From the NCBI GenBank assembly GCA_037043015.1, contig CM073321.1, forward strand, positions 40,940,420 through 41,004,419: 64,000 nt of DNA, given 5' to 3'. Position numbers and translations under genes: made by a program. The notes beneath the pieces are model-generated. The model worked only from the letters and a program-made list of their open reading frames with translations. It had not been told where the DNA came from and ran no database searches. This DNA comes from Bryum argenteum. Lineage: Eukaryota; Streptophyta; Bryopsida; Bryales; Bryaceae. This document shows, one piece after another, positions 46,818-60,308 of the stretch (the stretch's first letter is position 1; every line of letters begins with the position of its first letter).

Positions 46818-48985
46818 TCACTCCGGATTAGTAAACAAATATCTAAACTTTCTTGAGCCCTTCCATAAAGCTATAGCTTCTTGCAAAATAAACTCAAATT
46901 CTTTAGCTGGTCCTTCAATTGCCACCTGCATCACACTATCCAAGTGAGATGTTGTCATTCGATTTCTAGTCTTTTGCTTGATGTTATTCCGCACAGAAAA
47001 TGCTCTCTCACAAGTAGCTGTGCTAACACATTGACATCTAGCAATGTCAGAATGAGTTAAGAGGTTGGGAAATTTCAACTTTAAAGAAGGACTCCAACTT
47101 ATGGATTTTCATAATTCTTCAAAGGTACAATCACCCTATTCACAACTACCTTGCACTTTGAAAGCAAGAAATTCTTGCTTGCAAGCTAGGGCATTCACTA
47201 AAGGAGGATAAATTGTGCCTCCAATGCACTTCTCTTCTCCATATTGCTTTAAAAGCGAATCTAACTGCATCACACCATAAGAGTTCAAGCCAACTTGTTT
47301 TTGAGGCAAATTAGTAGGGCTCAAACTTTTGACACAATCAATTATATCATCGTCAACAAATCTACTTTCCAATGCATCACAAATTGTCTCAGCATACGAT
47401 TTTTGAAAGCAAAGTGCTGACTCTAAATCAACCCCACTAGGATCCCGAATCATGTCCACACTAAGAAATTTGGACCCCCTCATTTCACTTGGCAAGCGCC
47501 TAAGAAATCCACCTGGAGGTCCAAATTCAAGAATCACATGGAATCCTAAGGAGGGATTATACGTATCTTGATTCAAATCACAAGAATCAACCAAGAAGCA
47601 CATTCTAATAGTGGCTATTTCACTCTTTACAATAGCTCCCAAACAAGAAATGTCTACTAATTTAGATTGAAAGATTTTGGATAATTTTTCAAGCATTTGT
47701 AAAATGTCTATCAAAAATTACAGAATGTAAATAAATTAAAATTCCCTCAACTTACCATATAGTACAGGGTTACCATCAAAAGAAGATGAAGAATCACGTA
47801 AGTATACTAAAACAAACTCTAAAGGGTTACATAATGTACTTATTGCTTGAAATCTAGAAAACCACCGAATTTCATGATACCTTTTTAGTGTCCTTTGGGC
47901 ATCATTTAATTCATTTTGTAGAGCTTGTAATGCAGATTTCCTCTTAGAAGACTTCTTAAAATGACTAGCCAATGCATTTAGTACAGAATCAACGTCGTTG
48001 GATAATTCTCTACAACTCTCACTCTTAGAAGCTTCTAATGTAGCCAAATTTGTTCTGTGAGCAACACAATGAGTAGAATTTAGGAAGGGGTTTACCTTTT
48101 TGAGGAGGGTAGCTACTCCAGTGTTTTTTCCCACCATAGTAGATGTACCATCTGACCCAAAATCTACACATTTACTCATGTCCAACCGCCAAGTTTTTAA
48201 AGCACTAACTAATAGATCAAATATGATAATAGAATTTTTTTGTCCATCAACTATCCATAACAAACCAAGAAAAGAAGACTTGACTATATTGCCATCTAAA
48301 GAGGTGGCAAAAACAACAAAATGACCCAAAACAACAATATTAGTACTTTCATCATTCATAATTCCAAAAAATCTAGAATCTCTGATTTTATCTAGAATTT
48401 CTCTTTGAATGTTACTAGAAATTGCAAATGTCATCTCTACACAAGCCTTCTCATCATGATACAATTTCTCGGTTATTTGTGTCTTACAAGAAACAAGGAA
48501 TTCACACAAAGATGGAAATTTGTGAGATGGGATAGACTCTTTACCTAAAAAGTAAACAGCCCTAAACAAGGACATTATTGCCTCATCACATGCTCTATTG
48601 GCATTGACCATACATTTTTCTAAAGTTTTTCTCGCCCATATTTAGTCCATAATAATTTTTCTATGTTCTTGACTTTTAGAGTGATACTGTAAGGCTGAAA
48701 TCTTGACATTGGTTGAACCTTTGGTTGCAAATACAAATTTCCCACCCCCCTCCCTACATATTTCACAAAACACTCTCCCTTGTTTTTTATCAAATTCCAC
48801 TCAATCAAATAAATCATACCATCTTTCCATTCTTCATTAGCTTTTTGTATAATATCTTCTTAATTATATTGTGTGGAAGTGGATGGAAAAGCATCAATTA
48901 ATTTTATTTGTAAGTCTAAAGACTCCTTATGACCCTCAACTCTAAGAAACATGTCTGGCATAGTTCTTTGACGTTTTGCCATTAA
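46818..48985 (-). pseudogene. hAT-family transposase (BED-like finger plus hAT core), decayed
   Basis: Reading down the minus strand from MAKRQRTMPDMFLRVEGHKE at 48981 gives an in-frame TAA after about 40 residues, then a frameshift near 48757. The frame continues as CEICREGGG, ending in a HSKSQEH finger pair, which is BED/TTF-like. The core follows: FFGIMNDESTNIVVLGHFVV, then FGSDGTSTMVGKNTG and NPFLNSTHCVAHRTNLATLE (48611-47736), a middle part (47714-47136) and the dimerisation end CQCVSTATCERAFSVRNNIK with KTRNRMTTSHLDSVM (47078-46818). These are the D, D and ERxFS positions of hAT transposases, closest in style to the DUF4371/ZNF862-like group. Two further stops separate the last blocks. 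Terminal inverted repeats and an 8-bp duplication were not found by eye. Confidence 0.8.
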
Positions 48986-48989
48986 ATTT

Positions 48990-50413
48990 AAAACTAACAA
49001 CCAAGTAATATGGAACAGAAAGGGAAAAGATATCTAATCTCTTGAAAGTGTGATATGGCGTATGACACAACTCAGCTTCGGGCCAATGTTGGGCTTTCGC
49101 GTCGATACTTCAGATTCTGCAAAACTGAACATCAAATGTTGATTGAATCAAATCCTAAGCATGGAATGTTGAGGTCTGCAACACTAGGTGAGGAAATTTG
49201 GACTACAAAGCATCGTACACCAACAATGTTCCACATAATATCCTTCAAAAAGCAAGAGGATTTTCAAGCATTTCTTCTGCTTCATCCACAATTATAGAAT
49301 TTCATCTCTTCATGAAAGATTGATCAAATGCACACTATTCCCCCACTAAGTCGGGATTAAGACCGTATCGAATGTATGCCCAATACGAATGTCGGGCATA
49401 TCTATTTGCACTCAGATTCCATTATCTGCCTTACCGCTTCGACCTATTTCTGGCACCAGTGCGAGAGTACACTCTACTCATCCTCTGGGGTCATCAGTTC
49501 GATCCAGGCACCCTCCTACTTTCTAGCAATCGAAAACAAGTTGATTCCGCCACTATTCATAAGATCGATAGCATATTTTCTGCTATTAGATGAGGTGCAA
49601 TAAAAAAAAATGGTGCAACGATTTAAGAAACGTTTACTAAATCTATATTCCCATCATCTCATCAACGGCACATGAGAGATGAGAGCAAGAAAGCCGAAGA
49701 AGCGAATGATACATGGGGAAGATGACAAAATGTAAAGAATGTGTTAGTTCCTAAATAATAGGAAAGAAGGTGGTGAAGGGTGCAGACACACTCACTTTGA
49801 GATTGAAATACCTGTGGAACGGGGGAGGTTTGATAGGCTACCCAATTTGTTTCAAACGCCCACCTAGTTTGCCATCCTCCACAATAGAAGCCAAATCCTT
49901 CCGCCTCGAAGCGGATCTTGATCGATCTCCAACACGCAAGACATCGTCCCGGCCAAAGTTCAAGCGGCAACTAATATTTGCAAGCGCCCCCAAATCCTCC
50001 AGATCTGCCTTTCGTTCTAGGTTTCAAAGATCAAGGAGAGGAACCACACCCTGTGTGCTACCAGAAGCTAGTGTGAGAACAAGTGGCTTCTAAGGTGGCA
50101 GAGTCAGATATCGAGAATGCGATAAGCCAAGAACAATTTGCAAGATCGCGGTTGAAACAAGCGGGAGAAGGAAGCTGGCGGGGAGGACGAAGATAGGGCA
50201 ACACTGTTGCAAGTTACCAGGGACAGGCTGTTAGGGTTTCATTGATATTGATGTCTGCGGCACACCCAATAGCCCCAGGTATGAGCCTAGGGATCCATAT
50301 TTCAACAAGTTGATTTCCTACATTGGAGAATTACAATTGGCTAAAGTCCTCTATTTTGTAATATCTATAGGCAAAAAATCCTACATTTTTTTTTATTGGA
50401 GAGACTAAAATCC
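48990..50413. other. No supported gene
   Basis: Short plus-strand frames at 49055-49297, 49372-49603 and 49770-50093 have no family features. The last one is Ser/Arg-rich at its C-terminal half and could be an exon, but nothing supports it. GTTAGGGTTTC at 50230 is telo-box-like. Confidence 0.3.
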
Positions 50414-50526
50414 GATGCTTCTAAATTTCCTTAGGTTTTACGTCCTACACTTTCAAAATTTTGAAGGCTATTTCACAATTTTCATAGGCTGCATTCCTAT
50501 TAGCCTTAGGTTCTTCCTGGACGCTG
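50414..50526 (-). repeat. 110-bp dispersed repeat, copy B
   Basis: Inverted copy of 27985-28095, about 90-95% identical. The paired copies lie 22 kb apart on either side of the central element. Confidence 0.85.
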
Positions 50527-50810
50527 CTTGGTACATCGTGTAAGATCTAAGTTCAATTTAAGAATTCAATCCAAGTTTAAGGAAAGTATGGAAAGGGACT
50601 AATAAAGGGTGCCACTTTTTGTGTGAAGGTTCATAAAACTCCATATTCCACGGAGGTCCCAGGAATGAAATGAGGGCGTAGACTCCAGAATACTAGGGGA
50701 AAAAAATGGGAGCGTAGACCCCAAATTCCAAAAAACGATTCAAAAAAATGACCTTGGTGTACGGTGATTTAGTGAGCGGCTTCCTGAACCAGCCTCCGAC
50801 TACGGACGTC

Positions 50811-50940
50811 ACATCATCCTGGAAGCCAGTTACATCATATCATCCTGAAAGCCAGTTACATCATATCATCCTGGAAGCCAGTCACATCATATCATCCTGG
50901 AAGCCAGTTACATTACACATCATCCTGGAAGCCAGTGACA
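50811..50940 (+). repeat. 28-bp minisatellite, 5 units
   Basis: The unit ATCATCCTGGAAGCCAGTTA plus eight bases is repeated five times with small changes. It lies about 120 bp beyond the 3' end of the NT-C2 gene. Confidence 0.9.
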
Positions 50941-51060
50941 AATTCTGAAGTGCTCTCAAGATGCCCATACCATAAAATGAAATCTTCCACACTCGCAGCA
51001 AGAGATGACTAATATGCTGTCCCAATTCCAATCGACTTTTTATTCAGCTAACCATTACTG

Positions 51061-53958
51061 TTAGAAATTTTGAGAAGTACCCAACACAGGAACGACTTCT
51101 GTACGAGGCCTGGATACCGTGAAGTGAAATTCTATCTGCAGCCGCTGATGCAGAGGAACCTTCCCAAGTAAACCTTTCTTGATGTCACTCTTAAGCTCCC
51201 GTAGGGGCAGAGCAGCGAAAAACTCCTTGATAAACTGACAGCAAGAAGCTTTTCCCCCATCATGTAGCTCGTCGATTGGAGGAACAAGCTCCATAGAAGT
51301 TCCGTCGATAGAAGAAGCGTCACCGGAAGCTAGAGGACCAAGATTGATAGCAGTTCCAACTTTCACTGATGCCAATGCTAAAACATCCGAAGCCGCAGCT
51401 TCTGGCTGACTAGCGATCTTGGAGTCCTCAGGCTCTGAAGTTGGCGCTGGAACAAGGATGGTCTGTGCATCAAACTGGAGTATATAAGCCTGTTCACCGC
51501 CTTCTTGTAGTCTTTCTCCAAGTGTGTCAATTATGTAGCATCTGTCCTCCTCCATTTTCAGGACAAAAAAGTGGTCATTCCAGCTTACAATGTACACGGC
51601 TGGTCCTGCCCTCTCTACCTCCTCCCAGATGCTGTCGAATGACATAGCATCATGCAGGAAGTCTAAAGAATCGCTCACACCGTCTGGAACGAAGAAACCA
51701 ACAAATGATTTCTCAGGCACAACACTGAGTGATCGCACTGCTGCTTCAATGACAGTATCTAAATCGAAGTGCTTGTCTGGGAACCTATCCTTGAATGCGT
51801 CGACGGTGCATAAATTTCTCCACTCAGCAGAACCTTCCCGGATTAGCATGTCGAATTCAGCTCTGCCAGGCACAAGGGTAGGGTGCATGTGTAACCAGTC
51901 CGCTATAACCGCCACAAGAGCGGTGCAAGCACTTTCGCCAGCTGCACTTTCACTTCGCTGATCAAAGGAGGCGAAAAACAACTTTGTAGAGAGCTGTGTT
52001 TGTCCATCCCGACTGATGAGATTCTTCTGCTCCCAGGTTCCAACGGTGAACAGCGTTCCCCCGAAGTCCAGTGCTCCAGCAACAAGAGCTATGTTCCCCC
52101 CACTATCACGACGCTGGATGAAGTAGACAGAGTCAACAAAATCACTAAAGTTCCCGATATCACACAAAAGGACTGCAAATAATCCCTCAGTCATGCTGAC
52201 TGTTCACCAGCGAGAGATTACAAATACGACACTGTAAGTTGAAGCACTACTCGAATATTCAGTACGTTCAAAGTCAAAAGGCAATGGGACGTACGGGAGG
52301 GAGACAGCACCTTCAATACAGAAATTTAGAAATAAAGAAACTTGACCGAAAGAATTAGAGGCTCACTGTAAACGCAGATAGCTCTGAGGAAGACTCTGCC
52401 TGCCGTCGATGCCAATCAATTTCATCACCACCTTCCTCCCCATACGCTTTATTCAGTAAGGGCTCCCCACGAGATCGAGGTGACCTGAAACTCAGCTTTC
52501 TCTTCCGCCAAGAGAGCATACTCATCAAAGCGCCCTGCGAAACCAGCTCCCCGCTTTCAGAAGTTGAAACCTCCCCAGGGACCGCATCTACCTTCGGAGT
52601 AGTCATGTCCAATGCTCGACTGTGAATGTATTCACGGACCTCAACTCTATCAGCGGCAGCGCCCGCTGCTTCGTCCGCATGGTGAGGTAGTGCACCCTCC
52701 ACAACAAGGTTCACACCAGCTAATGTTCCGTAACTGACGAACTGTCCAATATTGCCCTTTTCAACTTCTTCCCCGTACTCATAATCAGAATCGTCAACCC
52801 AGTCTGAGTCAAAGAGATCTAGAGCATCCTCAACGCTTCCATCACTGCGAGGAGAAAACTTTCCGCCATCATTTGGATCAACATCCTCAAAATGGTGGTT
52901 TTTCTTGCCCTTGAGGCCCAACACTGCCTCCCTTGACAACTCTTTGGAGTATGTTTTTTTCTTGTCGGTATCTGGATGAAATTTCATGACGTCGTCGTCC
53001 TCCGGCTCCCAAATGTACGAATCCCCACCCATGCACGCCATCGCAGGCGCCATCAGTCGATGCACGCTCTCAAACCCTGCCTCATGCACTGTTCGTAGCT
53101 CTAAAAAGCTGAAAGAAGTCTGCATAACACAATATCCTTGTAAATATAAGGATAATGTACCAACCTCGCTCTAGGATGCCAGAAGTGACGAAATAGATAT
53201 TATCACACATGAGTTTGAAAAACAGCTCATAATGAAGACAGCCGACACGCACTTCAGACCAAGTGGATAATATGACCAAGCTGGCACGATCAATAGGATA
53301 AAGTGTGAAAGCAGTACCGTAAGGGCGGCTTCAACATCAAGATCTCCACTTTTGCAGATCACAGGTAGTGTTGTGGCGTGATTAGAAGAATATCCAGATG
53401 AGGCCATACGTCCAATATCCAGAATTGCAGTTCCCAACACAGAGACCTTACCTTTCAAGCTTTCTGACAAAGACTGCAAAAGTCAAACCAGTGAAAAGGG
53501 TCAAAAATCTACCAGAGCGACACAAAGTAATCGTGAAGAAGCGTATCGAGCAAATTTGATAAGACCGAGCAGGTCTGTACTGAAACATACAGTTGATTTA
53601 CAAACGAGACGATGTCACTAATGACAATATTGATTACCTTGCAGAGTACGATATACACGTGCCAAGGCTGAAAGAGACCAATTTTGTCACTCGTAAGTAC
53701 ACAAACATGTTCAAACTCTTCATCCCAAGTTATACACCCACTGTTATCCACCGGCATAGCATGAGTCTTATCCCGCTTCATGCTCCGAAACCGCGTTCCA
53801 AGAGCAGTCTTTGGTCCCTTCCATTTCAGATCGACAAACAATTTCGACTCCTCAGCTTGCAGGGCAGAGAGTCCCTGAAGTCTGTTCAAGACCAAGTTGA
53901 CTTGATATTTCTTGGACGAGAGCTGGCGAAGCGGCCATTTCATCACCTTGATGACCAT
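51061..53958 (-). CDS. NT-C2 domain (EEIG1/EHBP1-type) plant protein
   Basis: Four exons, 53958-53638, 53473-53318, 53119-52367 and 52113-51061, join in phase 0 into 760 residues with no stop. The N-terminal NT-C2 domain shows KVMKWPLRQLSSKKYQVNLV, LKWKGPKTALGTRFRSMKRD and GCITWDEEFEHVCVL, ending with ELRT at the start of exon 3. The middle is acidic with DYEYGEEVEKGN and SYGTL. The well-kept plant-specific part has MLSWRKRKLSFRSPRSRGEP, LLNKAYGEEGGDEIDWHRRQ, SAAGESACTALVAVIADWLH, FPDKHFDLDTVIEAAVR and YIVSWNDHFFVLKMEEDRCY. These match the Arabidopsis family of AT3G11760/AT5G04860, as I remember it. NT-C2 domains are thought to bind membranes; the family's role in plants is not settled. The start at 53958 gives MVIKVMKW, as in relatives. 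It is an intact host gene. Confidence 0.9.
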
Positions 53959-55215
53959 TGTAATTTTCTTCAATAGACACGTACAAGCAGCCAGTTAATA
54001 AACACACATCTAGCGACGTCACACCCGGATGCCTTCCTCGCTACTACTTCGCCTGCAGAAAGCCGATAATCATCACAACACTCCCCTAAAGCACTCCCTA
54101 CGAACTCCACCGCCACTCCCGTAAATATATCTGAAAGCTTCTGTGACCAAAATTTCCTCCATGAGTCAAAGACAGGTCACTCCGAAAGTAAGGAGTTCGT
54201 CGCAAGTCGCCTTTTCAATCGGCTACTGCTTGTTCTACTTCGCACATTCCAATCCCGAGATTTGCTCGAAGGTCACACTCGAACATGCACGCTTTCCATC
54301 TTGATTGCAGTATTAATCCAAGAGAGGCAATAGATTATCCTATCCAAATATATTAAAAGTTCCATACCCTCCATCCGCGGCAAACAAGCCTCAGGCACAA
54401 TTGATGTACCCCACACCACCATACAAATTTAAGGTAGAAGGACAGAGACATAGCTTCATAGATGTTCGGCTACAAACTTACTTACGTCCCCTACGACCAC
54501 GCGTCCTCCCAGCATGTAGTGTGGTGTTGAACCCTGGCTAGAACGTCATACATCTCCTAGGCCTGAGATTTACGCCTTGCTATGGCTGCATATCCGCGAA
54601 ATGAATATGCTTGAAGGAGTGCTCTTTCCGCAATCTTGGCCATGATACTCTGAATCCAATCATCAAACGGCACCTGCAGCTAAACACTATATATCGTGAC
54701 GTAGAACACAAAGACCCCTGTTCCCTTCCTCAAAATCTGCTCCACTATGACACTCGTCCCCGCACAGGCAACACTATGACACCAAACTCTTTCCCGTGAG
54801 CTATCGACACCGTCGTGGCTTCAACTACACAACCAACACAACAAAAAGGATGCCCTTCGCCGCTGCATCACGACAATCAAGTCGCAGCTCATCCCACTCC
54901 CATGGACGCCTCACCACACTTCCACACTCCAGACGACGTTGAGCAAGAATCGAAGCGCAATGGGGCCTCGCACATACGGCAGCCGAGTGCAGCTTGCGGA
55001 CGGATGAGATTCGTCGGCCCCTCGTTGCCAACAGCAGAATTCGTGAAATTGCTTGTTTTCCAAGCCCTAGATCACAGCAAGCCTCCACAGCTGACCAAAA
55101 ATAGATTGCAGCTGTCCTTTTATGAAAGAAAGGTAGTGCATTTTTCTTCACCAATGCTCGAAGAATGTGGAAATTCACTTGGTATCTTGACTATCTTTTA
55201 ACTTGCGTTTCAGTA
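53959..55215. other. Upstream region of the NT-C2 gene
   Basis: Likely promoter and leader of the NT-C2 gene. A 128-residue plus-strand frame at 54815-55201 has no family features and I do not count it as a gene. Confidence 0.35.
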
Positions 55216-55800
55216 TCTACCACTAGCAATGTACCCGTCGTCCCGACAGGAAAGCTCTTTATATGTTACTTGTATCCCGTGTTTACCAGTTCCTCATATT
55301 ATGTTTATTATTTTTATATACGTCCATGTTTTGTTTTTTTATTTTTTACATAATCCAAAAAACATAAAAGAAGGTAGGTAGGTAGGTTGGTAAGTTTATA
55401 GGTTGGTGGGTGGGTACGTTGGTGGGTGGGTACGTTGGTGGGTGGGTACGTTGGTGCGTGGGTACGTTGGTGCGTGGGTACGTTGGTGCGTGGGTACGTT
55501 GGTGCGTGGGTACGTTGGTGGGTTGGTACGTTGGTGGGTAGGAAGGATTGCCGTACACTAATGTATTATATACTAGTATGATTCCCGTCGTCCCGACGGG
55601 AAAGGTCTTTACATGGTACTTTTAAAAAAGTATCCCATGTCTACCATTTCCTCAAACGGTTTTTTTTCTCCCTTTTTTTCTCTCTTTATTCATATTTATT
55701 TAATACATAAAAGAAGGTAGGTAGGTTGGTAAGTTCGTAGGTTGGTAGGTTGGTACATTGGTGGGTAGGAATGATGACCGAACAGTATTTTATTATAGAA
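55216..55800 (+). repeat. Two head-to-tail copies of a micron-like repeat with internal minisatellite
   Basis: Copy 1 (about 55216-55565) and copy 2 (about 55580-55800) start with the hairpin CCCGTCGTCCCGACGGG (CCCGTCGTCCCGACAGG in copy 1), then ATGTTACTT or TGGTACTT, then AAAAGAAGGTAGGTAGG. In copy 1 the GGTAGG part has grown into about eight units of TTGGTGGGTGGGTACG (55405-55540). Both end in a GTGGGTAGGAA-GAT word and an AT-rich tail. Structure resembles micron or mini-me elements, where a microsatellite sits inside a short mobile repeat. Confidence 0.75.
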
Positions 55801-56755
55801 GTAGATATAGATTAGAAGTGCATCACATGGTGAGGTTTGTTGAGTAAGAGAGTATTAGTATCTCTTTAGAAACCTCTATTGATGCCCTTTACATAAATGT
55901 AGCTTACATTCACAAATACTGAGTTGAGTTGGTGTAAGAAATCTTGATGTTGTCTCGTATTGAAAAAAGTTACATACACAATTTAAAGTGCAATGATTGC
56001 TCATAGACTTTTCTCACACTTGAGGCTAGGATTAGCATAAAAGAAATAGTTTTGATAACATTTGTTACATTTCGAGCACTTTGGTGGTACTTTCATGGAA
56101 TATAGTTATTCGAGGTGGTAGTTGTGATAATTTGGAGTTGCTCTTGTTTATCGTGACATTTACTTCGAGTAAAAAAGTTCAATGTTGGACTTCATGGCGC
56201 CTACAGTTCAATTTTTTCCAAAAAGAAGTTGCATGTATATAGAGAGAGAGAAAGTGTATCAAAATAGCTTTCTTTAGATATGGTTGATCTTTTTATTGTG
56301 TCATGCCTCAGCAAAAGTAGCTCGTAATAAGAGCTAAGATTAAATATTAAATAATATGGTAAAATGTTGTACATAAAAATAGAATTTCTAGTTTCATTTT
56401 TAATCTCTTCAAGTGATGGTATAGGATACCACATTATCTCTCGGATACAATTTGTAGTTGGCAATGTGGATTATATTTTGTGAGCGTGGCAATTGTTTGA
56501 AAGTTGCAACATGTTCTCTTGTTTCAGTTCTAAACGTAACTCATTTACAAGCTTTTGTACAATCGGGAAATGGTCGTTAACGAAATTCTCTTTATAGAGA
56601 TTTCTTTTGAAAAATTTAAAAACTCATGATGAAATTGAAATGATTTGCTGTTGAACCCGCAAAGTGTGTTGGAATCACACTAGAATGTAATGCAATGTTA
56701 TGGTAAAATATCAATTGTCTTTTCTAATATCAATCAATATTCAAAATAAATCCAA
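55801..56755. other. AT-rich DNA, no gene
   Basis: No coding or structured feature was seen. Confidence 0.4.
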
Positions 56756-57284
56756 ATACCATCAGCTATTGATAACTCTTACCTTTTGATTTGATTACAA
56801 CGTACATTTGGATTGCAAATTTGATATGAGCTTTTAAAGTTGTTCTTAGAACACTTGAGTGCAAAGTTTGATATCAATGATATATTTCTTATTTGGTTTT
56901 TGACCTGAAGAACTTCTTAGTCAGTCCTACAAACCTGTATACTTTTCCTAGAACCTGTAGAAGTCATTTGCACTACTACAAATGCTTCTCAAGGATTAGA
57001 AGGATGGTTGGAGACTATTAGAGTAATAATCCGCATGTTTAGCTCAAATTCTTCTAGTATCCTTGCCAAGTTCGAATGAAAATTAATTTTCCGCCTACAG
57101 CTTTAAATTGAAACCCCTAATAAACTACTCCATGCCAAAGAAATTAAAAGACAAGATTCCTTTCACGATAGAAGTATGCGCTTAAGCGTTCCTAGATCGA
57201 CTTTGAGAGCTTATTTCAAATTTGCAATCCAAATGTACATTGTAATCAAATGCAAAGGTATATGTAGCCAATAGTTAATGGTAT
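56756..57284. repeat. Fold-back inverted repeat, about 110-bp arms
   Basis: Arm 56756-56866 pairs with arm 57174-57284. Shared words are TTTGATTACAA, GTACATTTGGATTGCAAATT and GAGC or AAGCT. Identity is about 75-80%, with a loop of about 307 bp. It fits a fold-back or MITE-like element. Confidence 0.75.
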
Positions 57285-58962
57285 ATAAAGTAAACTTCAT
57301 ATGCTGAATGTTATTCTAAAAGGGAATAGATATTTAACTTAAAAACTGTAGTTCATTTTGCTGTGACTCCAACAAAGTTTTCTCTTTCAAATTTGATCAT
57401 TTTTGAGTTTAAAATGAATTTTCAAAGTTTCCAAAAAAATCACTCAGAATAAGAATTGGTTAACAACCGACATCGTCTGTAGAGCTGTCCTATTGGATCA
57501 AAATTTTCTACAAGAGCTGCCACTAATTACATTGCACATCCTCGCAGTCTACCCAACCATCATACTACCAAGTATTTAAGAAATTCCATTTTGCATGGTT
57601 GCATTCCACTTGCATGGTTGGGCTCTGAGCAATCCCTATGGAGAAAGGGGTTTTTGACACTACTCGTGTTGCCAACAAGCAACCAACAACAACCAATTGC
57701 CCTCTCTACAACCACATATATGAGGGCCTACAATAAATTGAGATCTAACTAAAAGAAATTTTTAGCTCAACTAGAAGAAGTGCGAATAGGGGTTATTGGG
57801 CCTCATCACCAATTGCTATAGCCGATTGTGTCAACAACAATGTGCCTACAACTGATAACTCTGTATATATGCAGCTTTATAACTAAGGACAACAATTGAC
57901 AATTGTTTACTCCTAAAGAACAATGACAATTTTGAAACTCCTTATTCTTAGTCGCAGCTTATAGCATGACGTTATCCGATGCTCTTAGCTGAACATCATA
58001 ATTATTGTTGAAGCTCATAGTAGTAGGCAAAATATAGGATACATTAAATAATGTGGCGGCACTCATGATTAAGTAGAGGACAAGCATGTGTGATGCAATC
58101 ACAGACAATAGTTGCAAAAAAATCTTAATCCACTAATTGAGGTTAAATAAATGATGTGGAAAGCTTCTTGTCAAAAGTTGCTCCTAGCTGAATGTTTGCA
58201 CCCTTACAAGGGCCTCACAAGTGCAACCAAGTACAATTGGTAGTGGTCTAAATTCATCAACCCTTCATTACATACAATGTCAATTGTAAAACTATTTGAA
58301 TTTTGAGTCGCAACTCACACCTTACTTTTTTAGTTGACCAAAAATAGCTTGTAAGCAATATCCACGCTGTCACCTTTATTACATGCATTGGTTCGCATGT
58401 CTCATTTTATGCTAAAATCAAACATGAGTACAAAGGGCTTAGTAAGTCTTGTTATTGTTAGTTGCAACTTCATGTCAGCTACTAAACCTCCTCACAACTG
58501 ATAGGGTCTCACATATGGTTGATAATAGTTGATTTTAAACAAAAATCACACGTTGCTTGATAGCAGACTGTAGTTAGAATAACACTTGTCTTTTGAGTTG
58601 CGGCTTCACAATCCACCACTAATAGTTAGCTACCGACTCCATGTGCTACAGTCTATTACCAAGAGAGGTTTATTCAATCTTGGTATACTCATTCTACAAC
58701 ATCTCACATCTATCGTAGAGGTATAGAAGTTGGTTGTTAGCTATAGCCGACTATTGGTTCCTGCACGTGCTCGCGGGTGATAGAGCTTGCATATGGTGCT
58801 TTGCAACAAGAAGTAGGTAGGTGTGCAACCTCGCGTGAATGAAATTTATTAATTCAAGGTTGAAGCAACAAAATGACCTCTAAATATAAGTTTGACTTAT
58901 AGTCTAATCGTGACTACGTGTCTAAACTATGTTTGTCTAAGTAATCGAGAAAGTTACGTTCG

Positions 58963-58999
<37 letters not shown>

Positions 59000-60308
59000 G
59001 TGATGTGAGTAGCTAGAACGATTGCAAAAAAGGCCATGTCCAATATATACAATCTAGAAGGGGACTTTTGTAAGCTACGGTAGTTAGCTATGTAAAGTTA
59101 CTAAGCTTCTTCTTACTCTTGAACTAAAAAGCTCGTGCACATAGAATCTATTAGACAAGAGATAGGGGACTATGCATATAAAAGTTGTTGGAATTTGATG
59201 GCAGGAGTAGTGAAAAACTATCTACCCATCTTTGCAACCGCGACTTACAACCCATTTGTTCGAGCTTATCGAATGTAGCTTTGCTAAAGGTTTCTTCTAA
59301 GCTTTGTAGCATAGACTACAATTAGGAAAAAAGCTTATGACAACACAATATAAGGAGGTAGCGGCTACATAATTATTTGTTATAACGGAGCAGGTATAAA
59401 TCATCAGAGAAAAATTAAAATCTGAATGGATCTAGAACATACATAGTTGACCATGAAAATTTATTTTCTAGAGCTTTTGTGTAACTTTGAGTGGATATTA
59501 GTAAAGGGGATATTCATTAATCTGAGACAATTTGCAATCTCATTTTAAAGTAGTATATAAAAATAGTAAATTTTGTGTCAAATAAAATGAGATTTTTACT
59601 GAAATGTGAATCCAATCTCCTCAACACAAGAATTTAAAATGCACCTCTGATATAAGAAATAATATTGATATATTTGTCGATCTTGAAAACTAAGCATTTT
59701 GAGGCCTCAAATATATTGAGACTACTTCACATCTCACTATTCAGCTCATAGAAAGAATGCTTGAAGGACCAAAGAAGCATTTTGCATACTGAATAGATTA
59801 ACTCCATACAAAACTTTATACAAGAAGTAATTTGACGAAAGGTCAAAATTAGTATAAATAGATATTAACATAAATTAAAATATTGCAGAACCAATTTAAG
59901 GTTAGTACAATGGAAGTACATAGAAATAAATACAAACATCTTATTAATACTGTGAATATAGAAAACATAAAAAGCAGTGGCACACTCCTCTAAGTTGCGT
60001 AGGAGAAAGCTAGGTTGCAATAAGAAAGGGTCTACTATTGTGACTAGTATAGTATAATATACCGGAAAAACTAATCAACAGAATTGGTAATGGAGGCTTT
60101 AATTATTGCAATTTGTAGCTCCGGAATGCACATCTTCAGATTGGCGGTTTCAAGACAAAATCTTGGCTTCCAAGCTCCTAGGATAGAACTTGTAGCCACC
60201 ATAGTTGGATCATACCCCGTATCCTTACACCAAGATTTACTTCTCCTTCTGTCCCACCCTTCGTAAGTGTCAAGATTAACATGTTTAGAAGATACTGGCT
60301 TTCAATAC
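57285..60308. other. AT-rich DNA with a TA microsatellite, no gene
   Basis: A (TA)n tract of about 14 units lies at 58970-58996. Otherwise there is no gene, although short plus-strand frames occur (60084-60266). Confidence 0.45.

Noticed and set aside
54815..55201. A 128-residue plus-strand frame as a gene
   Set aside because: It has no recognisable domain, overlaps an equally long frame on the other strand and lies in the probable promoter of the NT-C2 gene.
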